Shown here: positions 27,001 through 36,164 of the stretch, in pieces
Numbering within the stretch: the stretch's first letter is position 1
How the letters are laid out: the number at the start of each line of letters is the position of its first letter
From: Modicisalibacter ilicicola DSM 19980
GTDB taxonomy: Bacteria; Pseudomonadota; Gammaproteobacteria; Pseudomonadales; Halomonadaceae
Direction of reading: 5' to 3'
Assembly: GCF_900128925.1 (NCBI RefSeq)
Contig: NZ_FQUJ01000004.1
Span: 124,001-188,000, forward strand
DNA: 64,000 bases
The notes under the pieces: generated by a model
Databases searched by the model: none
What the model was told of the DNA's origin: nothing
The model's input: the letters and a program-made list of their open reading frames with translations, nothing else
Program-made: the position numbers and the translations under genes

Positions 27001-27785
27001 TGCCGGATAATCTGGTTCTCAGCAAGCAGGAACTGGCGGAGCCCGGCGCGTGGGCACGTGCCCTGGAGAAGGCCGGCGCCATCCTGGGGGTGACGCTGCG
27101 CAGCACGCTGCGAACCGCCAACCACCAGAACGATCTTGTCAGGCAGGTGCGGGACGAGGCGGAAGCCTATCTATCCAGTGCGGAAAACCTGGCGGAGGTG
27201 CTGCGTCGACAGCTCTCACAGCTCGGCGTGGCGGACCAGGGCCAGCGCCTGGCCACCGCGGAATATGCCGTCAGCCTGATGGATAAGCTGCGCTCGCTGG
27301 AAGGCACGGCACTGGTACAGCACCTGGCCGACAGCCAGCCGCCCAGCTCCGATCAGGCATTGGGCCGCAGCCTCAAAACCGCTCAGGAAGTGGCCAGCCG
27401 AATCAAACACAACAACTGGGCCTTGCTGGAGAAGGTCTGGAAGGGCGGCAATGCCGAGGCACAGGCCATCAAGGAACGGGTCATAGAGGCACTGAAGGCA
27501 GATGAGATGGCCAAGCCGATCGGCCCGGTACTGGATCGCGCACAAAACGATGCCACGGCGCTGATTGCGCCTACGCCCCCAGTGATCGACCCACCGCCGC
27601 CTACCGGCGGGGAGACCGGCACCGGTACCGGTGGGGCCAGCCGTGTGGTGCGTCGTGATCGGCGCCATGGACTGTCCCGCCAACAGGCGCGGCAGCTATT
27701 TGCTGAACTCGAAGCCGAACTGGCCGACGGCCAGATCCTGGATGTGGACTTTACTATCACGACCCGTGAAGGACGCGATGCTTGA
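24075..27785 (+). CDS. pglY: PglY, BREX type 2 P-loop ATPase
   Basis: This 1236-aa protein is the large BREX ATPase (BrxC/PglY family). Walker A GSFGSGKSH is at about residues 74-82, and Walker B AVVLFLDELILWL near 276. The start ATG 24075 is preceded by AAGGAAGAG; the frame's earlier part lies inside pglX. A Pro/Gly/Thr-rich linker (GTGTGGAS) precedes a basic C-terminal helix region (VVRRDRRHGLSRQQARQLF). It ends in a TGATG overlap with pglZ. In BREX the protein works with PglX and PglZ in recognising and blocking phage DNA. Confidence 0.93.
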   Translation: MTLIKELIEIPEKVQRGDFVLNLSHGLEGDAIHQTLAQYVVTPQLAKAFEDALSFIKSTVVGSQNRQKGAYLHGSFGSGKSHFMAVLHLLLQGNPEARAIQELAPSVSQHDEWLQQHNILLVPYHMIGAPSIEAGILGGYVRYIKKHHPEAPQPGFYLSDRLFRDAQGMRSTLGDDKFFEILNQEGAAPAEDDGWGEVGDERWTPQSFEAVLEGRASMEDHTALVSALVGTFFQSMSDLANASSDELKSGEKVGYVDFDEGLRIMTQHAKSLGYDAVVLFLDELILWLASHISDHQFIANNIQKVVKLVEPSEPRALPMASFIARQRDLREFVGDQTVGANQVALSDSLKYWEGRFHTITLEDRNLPVIAQRRLLKPKDETARQQIQQSFDAIDKSLREDVHNILLTTQGDREMFRALYPFSPALIQALVALSSALQRERTALKVMLMLLVEQRDTLELGGVIPVGDLYDVIASEAEPFSEQMRAHFENAKQLFERKLIPLLEAEHGITLAEAKAQSNSEAKARAFNNDLRLLKTLLLAALVPEVESFKQLTSHKLAALNHGTIKSPIPGREASAVMGRCRRWAGQVGEIKISEDSSNPTIAVQISGVDTESILEQAQIHDNPGSRSKMIKDLVFEAFGIHDDGQLFIEHRWLWRGTWRHVDVLFQNIREIDDFNIFEANGDDWKLIVDFPFDTGNHSPADDRARVQEYLDTGNTTRTLCWLPYFLSQSAQRDLGILVRLDYVLKSDDRFSSFSKHLTPVDRAQARTLLENQRSQLQQRLKGCLLGAYGGSSAIPGSLDDSVAIDEQVMSLEPSFKPRLPHGLNLGQAFEQLLDQALRFQYPEHPEFKTEVRTNDLGKVLAEMRRAVHATNGRIDIEGSLRGLMEKVAEPLGLGAMHERHFVFQDTWPNRLRTNLAKMGQGTTSLTIAQLRNAIDHPEPRGLTSEVQNLLILVFMEHGHYACQLHGQEYEPGLKDLPDNLVLSKQELAEPGAWARALEKAGAILGVTLRSTLRTANHQNDLVRQVRDEAEAYLSSAENLAEVLRRQLSQLGVADQGQRLATAEYAVSLMDKLRSLEGTALVQHLADSQPPSSDQALGRSLKTAQEVASRIKHNNWALLEKVWKGGNAEAQAIKERVIEALKADEMAKPIGPVLDRAQNDATALIAPTPPVIDPPPPTGGETGTGTGGASRVVRRDRRHGLSRQQARQLFAELEAELADGQILDVDFTITTREGRDA

Positions 27786-30589
27786 TGCCGACCACACGAC
27801 TCACCCGTCACGCCGATAGCATGCCAGGAGCGATCTACAACCAGCTTCAGGCGATTCTACAGCGTGATCCCGAGGCCGACCGGATTGCCCTGAAGTGGAG
27901 TGAGCCCCTTCAGCCCGAGGTGCAGAGCCGTGGCATCGGCGCGCGGGACGTCAGACTGATCTGGTGTCCTTCCGAACTGGCCATTCGCGAGGTCTTGGTG
28001 ACCCATCGCGGGCCAGAGAAGCTGGTTATCCTGTCGCCGTTCGACCAGAGCCAACTGGGCAAGGATGTGCTGGCTCGCCTGTGGAAGAACGAGCCGCAGC
28101 GGATCAGCCCGTGGCGAACGTTGGAGCAGCTGGCCCATGTGCAAACCATCGACCCACGGCTGACCCGGCATCAGGGACGCTGGATGGCGGAGGCCTTGCT
28201 GGATGGCTTCGACCGATTCCAGGGGCATATCGTCTTTGGTGAGGTGCTGGACCTGGAGACCGCCTGGCAGGCGCTGGCGTGGGGCTATCTGGATTACACC
28301 GCCCCGAGTCTGGAGTTGCCCTCGCTGTTTCGCTGGTCGTTGCAGGAGAATGCGGCACGGCGTATCGCGGCCCTGCCAGAGAATGTTCGTGAGCACCTGG
28401 GCGAATGGCTGAGGCCTGTGCTGCCACGCACGGGGCCGCTGATCGAGACCCTGCTGCGTGAGGGCCACGCCCACCATCTACTGGCCGTTGGCCTCGCCTG
28501 CAGCGTGATGTATGCCTCTGAGCTGGAGGCCTCGGGCCATCTGGAAACTCAGTCCATCTACTCGGGGCGCGGCCGGTTTATCGAGCGTTACTTGAATGGG
28601 TACAAGGTCGGGAGCGACGCGCTGACTGAGTTCGGCAAGGGCGCGCTGGAGACCACGCGAAGCCTCCTCCGGGAGCAGGGGCAGAAGGCTGTCAGCCAGA
28701 GCTTGAGCCAGGCGGAGCAGATCCTGGCCAGCCTGGATTTCATGCCGGCGGCAGGCCTCTCTCCGGTACTGCCGGGCGGCTTGATGCTGCGTCTGAATGC
28801 TCTGGCCCAGGCCCTGGAAGAGGGCTGCGAGAAGCGTCACGTAGATATCGCCGAGCAGGCCTGGCAAAACCTTCGGACACACTGGTTGACGCATGAGACC
28901 CAGCGTCATGACCAGATGCAGCGCGCCGAGATGGCCCTGCGCCTGTTGCGCTGGCTGATACATGGGACGCCTTCCTTGACGGGAACCGCCCATCAGATGC
29001 TGAGCTACTACGTGAGTGACGGCAGCTTCGTCGACTGGGCGCGCACCCAGCTATGGGCGGGAGAGGACCACGAGGCACTGGCTCGTGTCTATGCCACTCT
29101 TTCGGAGTTGGCGACACAGCGCCGAGAACAGCAGAATCGCGACTTCGGGCGCCACCTACGCGCCATTGCTCGCGGGGATACGCTGGCCGAATCGTTGGTG
29201 CCGGTAGAGCAAGCCCTCGATCAAGTGGTCAAGCCCATCGTGGCGGCGAAGAAACCCGTGCTGCTGATAGTGATGGATGGCATGAACGAGGCGGTATACC
29301 GCGAGCTTCAGGAAGACCTGGCAGCCTATGGCTGGATCGAGGTCAGCGAAAAGGCTGAAGCCCCGCCCCGCTGCTTGGTGTCTGCCCTGCCCTCGGCGAC
29401 GGAGTTCAGCCGCTGCTCGTTGCTGTCGGGCTCCCTGAGACGAGGCAACGCCACTCAGGAGAAACAGGCCTTTGCCGGTCATACGGCGCTGCGGCAGCTG
29501 CTATCGACGCGCTTCCCCCCGTTGCTGTTGCACAAGCAGGACATTCAGCAACCCGGTAGTGGAGGCCTTGCAGCCAATGCACGGGCACAGATTGCAGGCA
29601 CCGAGCACAAGGTGGTGGGGGTAGTGATCAACGCCATCGATGACCAGCTCTCCAGTAGCTCCCAGGTGGTGGTGAAGTGGAGCTTGCAGTCGATTCCCAT
29701 GCTACGCCAGGTACTGGAAGCAGCGCGGGAAAGTGGGCGGGCCGTGATCGTCACTAGCGACCATGGTCATGTGCTCGATCACCATTCCCAGTACGCTCAG
29801 ACTCAGGAAGACACACATAACGGTGAGCGCTATCGCGAAGAGGGGGTGATCCCCTCGGATCAGGAAGTGGAAGTAAGCGGATCGCGCGTGCTTACGCCAT
29901 CTCAGCGAGCCGTCATTCCCTGGTCGGAGAAGCTTCGCTATACCAAGGGACGGAATCATGGCTACCACGGCGGCGGTAGCCTTCAGGAAGTGGTGATTCC
30001 CCTTGGGATTTACATCAGTGCCAGCGACCCGGATAGGATATCAGGGTGGACAGAGCTGCCCCGCCAGTTGCCTGATTGGTGGGCAGCCGAAAGTTCAGCA
30101 AGCACCATTGTCGAAGAGCGCCCCCAAGCCGACCCATCGCCTTCAAGGCCAGCCAGCAAGAAGAAAAAAAAGGCCGTGCCCGACGACAGAGTGCCCGACC
30201 TGTTTGCCGGCGATACGCCCCCCGACAATTCGGCGCCTAGCGTCGAACAGGACGCTACCCATGAGACGGAGGAGACATACCCTGACTCATGGATCAAGGC
30301 GCTGCTGGGCTCACCGGTTTACCAGCAGTCGCTTCAGCGCGCAGGACGATCGGCCGTCAGTGCCGAGCAGATGTGTCAGCTTCTCGAGCTGCTGGAACAG
30401 GGCCAGGGTACCGTCATGGAGACGCAGATCGCTCAGCACCTGGCCATACCGAGGATTCGCCTGCGCGGCTTTCTCTCGTCTGCCCAGAAGCTGCTCAACG
30501 TGGATGGCTATCCGGTGCTGAAGACCGAACGGGAAAGTCGTACCGTGGTGCTGGACAAGGCATCGCTCAAGGTACAGTTCGAGCTGTGA
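27785..30589 (+). CDS. pglZ: PglZ, BREX alkaline-phosphatase-like protein
   Basis: This 934-aa protein carries the PglZ domain in its middle: metal-site motifs LLIVMDGMNEAVY near residue 493 and VIVTSDHGHVLDHHS near 654, as in alkaline-phosphatase-superfamily folds. The N-terminal half is helical. A Lys-rich linker (SKKKKKAVPDD) precedes a C-terminal helical module. The start overlaps the stop of pglY as TGATG (ATG 27785), so translation is coupled. PglZ is the hallmark gene present in all BREX types. Confidence 0.93.
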   Translation: MPTTRLTRHADSMPGAIYNQLQAILQRDPEADRIALKWSEPLQPEVQSRGIGARDVRLIWCPSELAIREVLVTHRGPEKLVILSPFDQSQLGKDVLARLWKNEPQRISPWRTLEQLAHVQTIDPRLTRHQGRWMAEALLDGFDRFQGHIVFGEVLDLETAWQALAWGYLDYTAPSLELPSLFRWSLQENAARRIAALPENVREHLGEWLRPVLPRTGPLIETLLREGHAHHLLAVGLACSVMYASELEASGHLETQSIYSGRGRFIERYLNGYKVGSDALTEFGKGALETTRSLLREQGQKAVSQSLSQAEQILASLDFMPAAGLSPVLPGGLMLRLNALAQALEEGCEKRHVDIAEQAWQNLRTHWLTHETQRHDQMQRAEMALRLLRWLIHGTPSLTGTAHQMLSYYVSDGSFVDWARTQLWAGEDHEALARVYATLSELATQRREQQNRDFGRHLRAIARGDTLAESLVPVEQALDQVVKPIVAAKKPVLLIVMDGMNEAVYRELQEDLAAYGWIEVSEKAEAPPRCLVSALPSATEFSRCSLLSGSLRRGNATQEKQAFAGHTALRQLLSTRFPPLLLHKQDIQQPGSGGLAANARAQIAGTEHKVVGVVINAIDDQLSSSSQVVVKWSLQSIPMLRQVLEAARESGRAVIVTSDHGHVLDHHSQYAQTQEDTHNGERYREEGVIPSDQEVEVSGSRVLTPSQRAVIPWSEKLRYTKGRNHGYHGGGSLQEVVIPLGIYISASDPDRISGWTELPRQLPDWWAAESSASTIVEERPQADPSPSRPASKKKKKAVPDDRVPDLFAGDTPPDNSAPSVEQDATHETEETYPDSWIKALLGSPVYQQSLQRAGRSAVSAEQMCQLLELLEQGQGTVMETQIAQHLAIPRIRLRGFLSSAQKLLNVDGYPVLKTERESRTVVLDKASLKVQFEL

Positions 30590-30599
30590 GGAGACCGTT

Positions 30600-31919
30600 G
30601 TGAGTATCAGTCGCCAGCGCCGCCAGGACATTATCGACGCGCTGCGTCGTGGCACCGTTCCCCAGTATGGCTTGGACGCCCTGGCGGTGGGTCTGGGCCA
30701 CTTGACGCCGGCATTCGATGAGGAGCTTGGCAAAGTCACACGCGGCGGCGGCGTCTTCAAAGCGATCCGCGGCGAATATGGTAGTGGCAAGACCTTCGTC
30801 AGCCGCTGGCTGCGCGAGCGTGCCCATGGATTAGGCTTTGCCTGTGCCGAGGTCCAGGTCTCCGAGACGGAAACCCCGCTGCATCGTCTGGAAACCGTTT
30901 ATCGGCGACTCATGGAGCGCCTGACCACGGCTGACTCACCCACTGGCGCCTTCCGCAATATCATCGAGTCCTGGTTCTACACGCTGGAAGAGGATGTGCT
31001 GTCGCAGCAGACGATCGATCCGGATGACGTGGAAGCCTTGGTGCAGGCCACCGACACGCTGATGGAGCAGCGGTTGGGAGAGGTGGTTCGCTCGGCCCCC
31101 GCCTTCTCGCTGACCCTGCGAGCCTACCGGCAGGCCCTGCTGGAGGGAAACGAAGAGATCGCCGATGGTCTGCTGGCGTGGATGGCAGGCCAGCCCAACA
31201 TTGCTGCCAGCGTGAAGCGCTATGCGCGCATCAAGGGCGATATCGATCACTTCGGCGCCTTGAGCTTCCTGCAGGGCATCCTGACGATCCTCAAGGACTC
31301 CGGACATCCCGGCCTGCTCCTAGTACTCGACGAGGTCGAGACACTGCAACGCATGCGCGGGGATGTACGCGACAAGAGCCTCAACGCCCTGCGTCAGCTG
31401 ATGGATGAGATCGACAGCGGCCGCTTCCCGGGGCTCTACCTGGTAATGACCGGCACCACGGCCTTCTTCGAAGGGCCGATGGGGGTTCAGCGCCTGCCGC
31501 CTCTGGCACAGCGCCTGGCCGTCGATTTCACCACCGATGCGCGCTTCGACAACCCGCGTGCCGTGCAGATCCGCCTCAAGGGCTTCGATACTGAGCTGCT
31601 TCAGGAGGTCGGCTGTAAGGTGCGTGACCTCTATGCCGCCAATAGCGATGTTCCGGAACGCATTCGCGCCAAGGCCGATGACACCTACGTGGCGAGCCTG
31701 GCCCAGGCCGTTACCGGCGATCTGGGTGGCAAGATCGGCATCGCTCCGCGCATCTTCCTCAAGAAGCTGGTGGGGGAGGTGCTCGACCGCATCGACCAGT
31801 TTGAAGACTTCGACCCTCGCCAGCATTACGCCCTGACGATCCCTGATACCGAGCTGACGTCGGTTGAGCGTGCAGCGCGAGGGGCCGAATCGACGGATGA
31901 TATCGAGCTGGATCTATGA
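30600..31919 (+). CDS. brxD: BrxD, BREX type 2 ATPase
   Basis: This 439-aa protein is a P-loop ATPase with Walker A GEYGSGKTFVSRWL near residue 58 and Walker B LLLVLDEVETLQRM near 239, then a sensor-like MTGTTAFFEG near 281. This matches BrxD (DUF2791-like ATPase), which occurs after pglZ in type 2 BREX. The GTG start at 30600 has a GAGGAG site. It overlaps brxHI by ATGA. The usual pairing is with the helicase BrxHI. Confidence 0.9.
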   Translation: MSISRQRRQDIIDALRRGTVPQYGLDALAVGLGHLTPAFDEELGKVTRGGGVFKAIRGEYGSGKTFVSRWLRERAHGLGFACAEVQVSETETPLHRLETVYRRLMERLTTADSPTGAFRNIIESWFYTLEEDVLSQQTIDPDDVEALVQATDTLMEQRLGEVVRSAPAFSLTLRAYRQALLEGNEEIADGLLAWMAGQPNIAASVKRYARIKGDIDHFGALSFLQGILTILKDSGHPGLLLVLDEVETLQRMRGDVRDKSLNALRQLMDEIDSGRFPGLYLVMTGTTAFFEGPMGVQRLPPLAQRLAVDFTTDARFDNPRAVQIRLKGFDTELLQEVGCKVRDLYAANSDVPERIRAKADDTYVASLAQAVTGDLGGKIGIAPRIFLKKLVGEVLDRIDQFEDFDPRQHYALTIPDTELTSVERAARGAESTDDIELDL

Positions 31920-34024
31920 GCGCCTTCGACCAACTTCATCCGGCGCTTCAGCACCATATCGTCAATAGCCTGGGCTGGCCTCGGCTCCGACCCTTACAGG
32001 AAGCCACCATTGAGCCGGTGCTCCGTGGTGAGAATGCGATATTGCTAGCCCCGACAGCCGGGGGCAAAACCGAGGCGGCCTGCTTCCCGGTGCTCTCTCG
32101 CATGCTCTCGGAGGGGTGGGACGGTATCAGTGTCCTATACCTCTGTCCGATCAAGGCGCTGCTCAACAACCTACTGCCTCGCCTGGAATATTACGCCGGC
32201 CTGCTTGGCCGGCGTGTTGCCCTCTGGCATGGGGATGTCAGTGCCTCACGCAAGGCCAAGATCATCGCCGATCCGCCCGACATCCTGCTGACGACGCCGG
32301 AGTCGCTGGAGGCGATGCTGGTGTCGTCTCGTATCGATCATCGTTGGCTGCTTGGGCGGGTACGTAGTGCCATCGTGGACGAGGTTCATGCCTTCGCTGG
32401 CGATGACCGAGGCTGGCATTTGCTTTCCCTCGTTGAACGTATCCAGGGCCTGGCGGGCCAGGAAGTCCAGCGGCTGGGCCTCTCCGCGACGGTCGGCAAC
32501 CCCGAAGCGCTGTGTGATTGGTTGGCCGGGGGCTGCCAAGCCAGGCGCAGTGTCGTCAATCCGTTGACCGAGGGAGCGAAATCGTCAGACGTTCAGCTCG
32601 ACTGGGTCGGCTCACTCAAGAACGCTGCCATCGTCATCTCTCGCTTGCACCGGGGTGAGAAGCGGCTGGTATTCGTGGATAGCCGTTCCCGGGTGGAGCT
32701 GCTGGCCATGGAGCTGCGTGGCCTAGGCGTCAACACCTTCGTCTCCCACAGCAGCCTCAGCCTGGAGGAGCGCAAGGCAGCAGAGAGTGCCTTTGCTGAG
32801 GGCTCGAACTGCGTCATCGTGGCGACCAGCACCCTGGAGCTGGGCATTGATGTAGGGGACCTGGACCGAGTGATCCAGGTCGACGCGCCCTTCAGCGTCA
32901 GCTCCTTCCTGCAGCGCATCGGGCGCACCGGGCGCAGAGCCGATGTGGCACGGAACTGCCTGTTCCTTGCGACTACCGAAGAAGCCTTTCTCAGAAGCAT
33001 GGGGCTGCTTTCCCTCTGGCGTTCCGGTTTTGTGGAGCCCGTTGAGCCGCCCGCGCTGCCCCTGCACATTTATGCTCAGCAGATCATGGCGCTGTGTCTG
33101 CAGGAGCGCGGCATCATTGAGGCAGATATCGAGCGCTGGATCGGCAAGATGCCTGGCTTCAAGCTGATCGACGCCAAGCAGCGCAGCGCTGTGCTCCACT
33201 ACATGCTGGAGACCGGCATCCTGCACAGTGACAGCGGCTTACTGAGTATTGGTGAGCGTGGGGAGCGCACTTTCGGCTACCAACACTTCATGGAGCTCGT
33301 TTCGGTCTTCACGACACCTCCGATGGTAAAAGTCTTCCACGGCAAGCAGGAGCTGGGCGAGGTGCACGAGCTGACGTTCGCCGTTGGTAAAGAAGGCAGC
33401 CCAGCCCTGCTGACCTTGGGGGGTAGGAACTGGTCCACGACCTATGTCGACTGGCCTAGACGGCGTGCCTACGTGGAATCTACTGAGCTCAGGGGCCGCT
33501 CACAATGGTTGGGCTCAGGTCAGCCTATGCACTTTACCCTTTGCCAGGCGATCGAAGGTGAGTTGCTGTCAGAAGAGATTCCCGAAGGATATTCGAAACG
33601 GGCAGAGGTACTGCTTGAGCAGCTTCGCGAAGAATTCGGCTGGCTTGAACCGGGACAGACAGCGGTGCTCATCGACAGTGAGCGGAATGCCACTTGGTGG
33701 ACCTTCGCAGGTGCTGTGTTCAATGCTGCAATGGCTGACGCGTTGGGTGACTTGGCCGACAAGGTCAGCTCCGACAACTTGGCAATATCGCTTAGCAAGG
33801 TCGTCGATATGACTCGGTTAAAGAATCGAATCCGGCGGCTGTTGGTTGCAGAGGATGATGAGCTAGTGCAAGTACCTTTGGACGCCAAGTTCATCCAAGA
33901 GCTCAAGTTTTCAGAATGTATTCCTCAAAATCTTCTAGATGCTGAACTACGGGGACGTTATTCCTGTAATACACAGCTTGAGACTATACGAGAAGCCAGA
34001 CTGGACTTGATAAACGTGGTTTAG
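31916..34024 (+). CDS. brxHI: BrxHI, BREX type 2 Lhr-like helicase
   Basis: This 702-aa protein is a superfamily 2 DEAD/DEAH helicase. Walker A PTAGGKTEA is near residue 46, DEVH near 155, SAT near 190 and QRIGRTGRRAD near 333, followed by a C-terminal Lhr/BrxHI-type extension. It completes the canonical type 2 order pglW-pglX-pglY-pglZ-brxD-brxHI. The last part of the gene is somewhat less GC-rich. Immediately after its stop, the DNA becomes degenerate (hsdM remnant), marking a junction. Confidence 0.92.
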   Translation: MSAFDQLHPALQHHIVNSLGWPRLRPLQEATIEPVLRGENAILLAPTAGGKTEAACFPVLSRMLSEGWDGISVLYLCPIKALLNNLLPRLEYYAGLLGRRVALWHGDVSASRKAKIIADPPDILLTTPESLEAMLVSSRIDHRWLLGRVRSAIVDEVHAFAGDDRGWHLLSLVERIQGLAGQEVQRLGLSATVGNPEALCDWLAGGCQARRSVVNPLTEGAKSSDVQLDWVGSLKNAAIVISRLHRGEKRLVFVDSRSRVELLAMELRGLGVNTFVSHSSLSLEERKAAESAFAEGSNCVIVATSTLELGIDVGDLDRVIQVDAPFSVSSFLQRIGRTGRRADVARNCLFLATTEEAFLRSMGLLSLWRSGFVEPVEPPALPLHIYAQQIMALCLQERGIIEADIERWIGKMPGFKLIDAKQRSAVLHYMLETGILHSDSGLLSIGERGERTFGYQHFMELVSVFTTPPMVKVFHGKQELGEVHELTFAVGKEGSPALLTLGGRNWSTTYVDWPRRRAYVESTELRGRSQWLGSGQPMHFTLCQAIEGELLSEEIPEGYSKRAEVLLEQLREEFGWLEPGQTAVLIDSERNATWWTFAGAVFNAAMADALGDLADKVSSDNLAISLSKVVDMTRLKNRIRRLLVAEDDELVQVPLDAKFIQELKFSECIPQNLLDAELRGRYSCNTQLETIREARLDLINVV

Positions 34025-34062
34025 CCGTACTGCAAAAGAGTTTGGGGGAAGTGGTGATTTTA

Positions 34063-34353
34063 AGACCCATAAGACCCTGAAAACCAAGCGCCTGACCTCG
34101 CTGACCTGGGTGACTTCGTACCTGCTACCACGAGCGCCAGGAGACCGAGCGCTTCCGCCGCTTCAGCTACGACGAGCTGATACAACGCGACAAGCTCAAC
34201 CTGGATATCTTCTGGCTCAAAGACGACAGTCTGGAAGACATCGACAGCTTGCCGGAGCCGGACGTGCTGGCCACCGAGATCGTCGAGAATCTAAAAGCCG
34301 CCTTGGAACAGTTCCGCAGCGTGAGCGCGGAGCTAGCGGGGAGGCGGAGTGAA
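34063..34353 (+). pseudogene. hsdM (type I methyltransferase) C-terminal remnant
   Basis: Reading in pieces gives KTHKTLKTKRLT, then DLGDFV in a second frame, then CYHERQETERFRRFSYDELI, DKLNLDIFWLKDDSLED and PDVLATEIVENLKAALEQFR in a third. This is the usual end of HsdM (N6 DNA methylase) of type I restriction systems. A one-base loss sits between DFV and CYH, and another shift lies upstream. No hsdS or hsdR is seen. The last frame is open into the Mrr-like gene, so older annotations may fuse the two. Confidence 0.7.
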
Positions 34354-34425
34354 CTCCGCTTCTCACCAAGGTTTGCCAGTGCCCAATTGGATTTAGCCCC
34401 AATAGCAACCGCAGGAAGATACCTG

Positions 34426-35592
34426 ATGCAGAAAGTCAGAACGCCTCTCTTTCCCACCTACGCTCAGGCAGCAGCGTTTATGAAGGCTTCAACCGGCCTT
34501 CCACCGAAAGCGGTTAGGGACATGATTACAGCGATTCATGACCAGACCGGAACGCCACAGAACCCGGTGGATTGGTCTGACCCCGATACGTGGATTGCTG
34601 AGCGTCTAGAGGGCGCGCATGCTGAGTTGGCATTGAAAATTTGGCAAACCGATAAGCAAGTGATGAACCCCCGGCATAGCTATGGTAGTTGGATGTTTAT
34701 CAATAATTACGGCTTGATGGAGATTGATGGCGAAGGCTGCTGGCAGCCATCAGAGCGAGGCCAGCAATTTTTGGGCGAAGACGAAGCTACGCTCAAATGG
34801 CTGGATGATGAGGAAGGGCTGTTGGCTTTACTTGAATTGCTTTCGGGTCTTGAGATGGCAAAAAGGAGCGACATCCTGCCTGAATGGATGGCCTTCCTGC
34901 ATCAGGTTTCAAAGTTTGCCTCTGAATCATCTTGCAAAACCACCTTGCATCAGCGCCTAAGCAACTTAGTGGCTCGTGGGCTCGTGGAGCGTCAAGGTAA
35001 CCGGTACCAAATATCCTCCGGTGGTCTCGGATGGCTTAAGGATAGCTTGCCTAAAAAGGCAGATGACCCTCGTAAGGCCATCATTAATGGGGTGAATCGT
35101 TACAACCTGCAGCAGAAACAGCTGCTAAAGGACCATCTTGCTGCAATGGATCCTTATCAGTTTGAAGCGCTAATCGGAGAGCTGCTCCGAGCGATGGGTT
35201 ACGAAGACGTAGAAGTAACCAAGGCCTCCGGCGATAAGGGCGTGGATGTGGTAGGCAGTGTGCAGGTAGGCATCACGACAATTACAGAGGTGGTCCAGGT
35301 CAAGCGTCAGCAGGGCAGCATTACCCGCCCGGTAGTCGATCAGCTCCGAGGGGCTCTGCCTTACCATAAGGCGATTCGAGGTACTCTGATTACCTTGGGA
35401 AAGTTTGCCAGCAGCTGTGAGCAGGCTGCGCTGTTTCCCGGTGCCGCCCCCATCACACTCATCGATGGGGATCGTCTCATTGATCTTTTGGTAGAAAATC
35501 AAGTCGGTGTGCGAAAGAGCAGGCCTGTTGAGCTGTTGGAGCTCGATACCAGTGCATTTGAAATTTCTGAGGCCTTGGTGGAAGCAGAGTAA
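34426..35592 (+). CDS. Mrr-type restriction endonuclease
   Basis: This 388-aa protein has an N-terminal winged-helix region like Mrr_N (KRSDILPEWMAFLHQ, then TTLHQRLSNLVARGLVERQG near 180-215). A C-terminal Mrr catalytic domain follows: MDPYQFEALIGELLRAMGYE, DKGVDVVG (catalytic Asp) and VVQVKRQQG (Q-x-K) at about 235-305. Mrr-like enzymes act on modified or foreign DNA. The ATG at 34426 has an AGGAAG site; starting earlier would add the hsdM remnant. The leading 100 residues (FPTYAQAAAFMKASTGLP and WDSDPDTW-like) are an extra domain of unknown role. Confidence 0.72.
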   Translation: MQKVRTPLFPTYAQAAAFMKASTGLPPKAVRDMITAIHDQTGTPQNPVDWSDPDTWIAERLEGAHAELALKIWQTDKQVMNPRHSYGSWMFINNYGLMEIDGEGCWQPSERGQQFLGEDEATLKWLDDEEGLLALLELLSGLEMAKRSDILPEWMAFLHQVSKFASESSCKTTLHQRLSNLVARGLVERQGNRYQISSGGLGWLKDSLPKKADDPRKAIINGVNRYNLQQKQLLKDHLAAMDPYQFEALIGELLRAMGYEDVEVTKASGDKGVDVVGSVQVGITTITEVVQVKRQQGSITRPVVDQLRGALPYHKAIRGTLITLGKFASSCEQAALFPGAAPITLIDGDRLIDLLVENQVGVRKSRPVELLELDTSAFEISEALVEAE

Positions 35593-35717
35593 TTAAAAAG
35601 CCTGGCCGCTCAGCATGGCGAAATATACCGGCAAACAAACTTCGTATATGAAGCCTATGCTGGGCGGGCCAATTCGACCATTGCGAATGAAAAATTGACT
35701 TAGATATTTCAACAGTT

Positions 35718-35913
35718 CTATAAGGCGTAAGCCTTTATAGCATAGCTCATCGAAGCCCTCTTTCCCATAGGGCTATGAAGGGCTTCGGTGAGCTAGGAAT
35801 CTAATAAAAAATGAACAGAGAGAGGATTTTTAAAACCTCTCTCTGGGACTGAGCCGCAGGTGAGGTCCAATATATCTATCAAAAGGATGAGAGCTCCCCA
35901 ATGGGGAGTTCTC
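35718..35913 (+). ncRNA. Cluster of four hairpins, possible structured RNA
   Basis: Four inverted repeats lie in a row without any supported gene: CTATAAGGC/GCCTTTATAG (35718-35739, one extra base); AGCTCATCGAAGCCCT/AGGGCTTCGGTGAGCT (35744-35794, one G-T-type mismatch); CAGAGAGAGG/CCTCTCTCTG (35816-35845, perfect); and GAGAGCTCCCC/GGGGAGTTCTC (35889-35913). They are followed by a terminator at 35985. Strand is given as + because of that terminator. They could be the 3' UTR of the Mrr-like gene, stacked terminators or a non-coding RNA. I cannot match them to a known RNA family. Confidence 0.35.
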
Positions 35914-35984
35914 TGAAAACTTTACATTTGTTGTTTTATAATTTGCATAAAAAGCCGACGAGCGGATGCGAGGAGAGCCTAATC

Positions 35985-36010
35985 AAGGGCCCCGGGAGGG
36001 GCCCTTTTAT
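35985..36010 (+). terminator. Rho-independent terminator
   Basis: AAGGGCCCC pairs with GGGGCCCTT around a GGGA loop, followed by TTAT. It closes the hairpin-rich stretch on the plus strand. A TATAAT hexamer sits about 45 bases upstream (35937-35942), so a very short transcript is possible. Confidence 0.7.
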
Positions 36011-36164
36011 ATTGCTATAGATAGGTACCCCTGATTCATGCTGTCAGTAGATAATGTTTATTAGTATTTATTCTTTCAAGAACTTCTATCTTGATCCCAC
36101 CGTGAACTGGAGCGATTCACTAATCAAGCTCAAGGCAATGCTACTCAGCCTCACCGATACACGG

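Noticed and set aside
35718-36010. Retron-type msr/msd RNA
   Set aside because: Hairpins are suggestive, but no reverse transcriptase gene is nearby and no matching end repeats were found.
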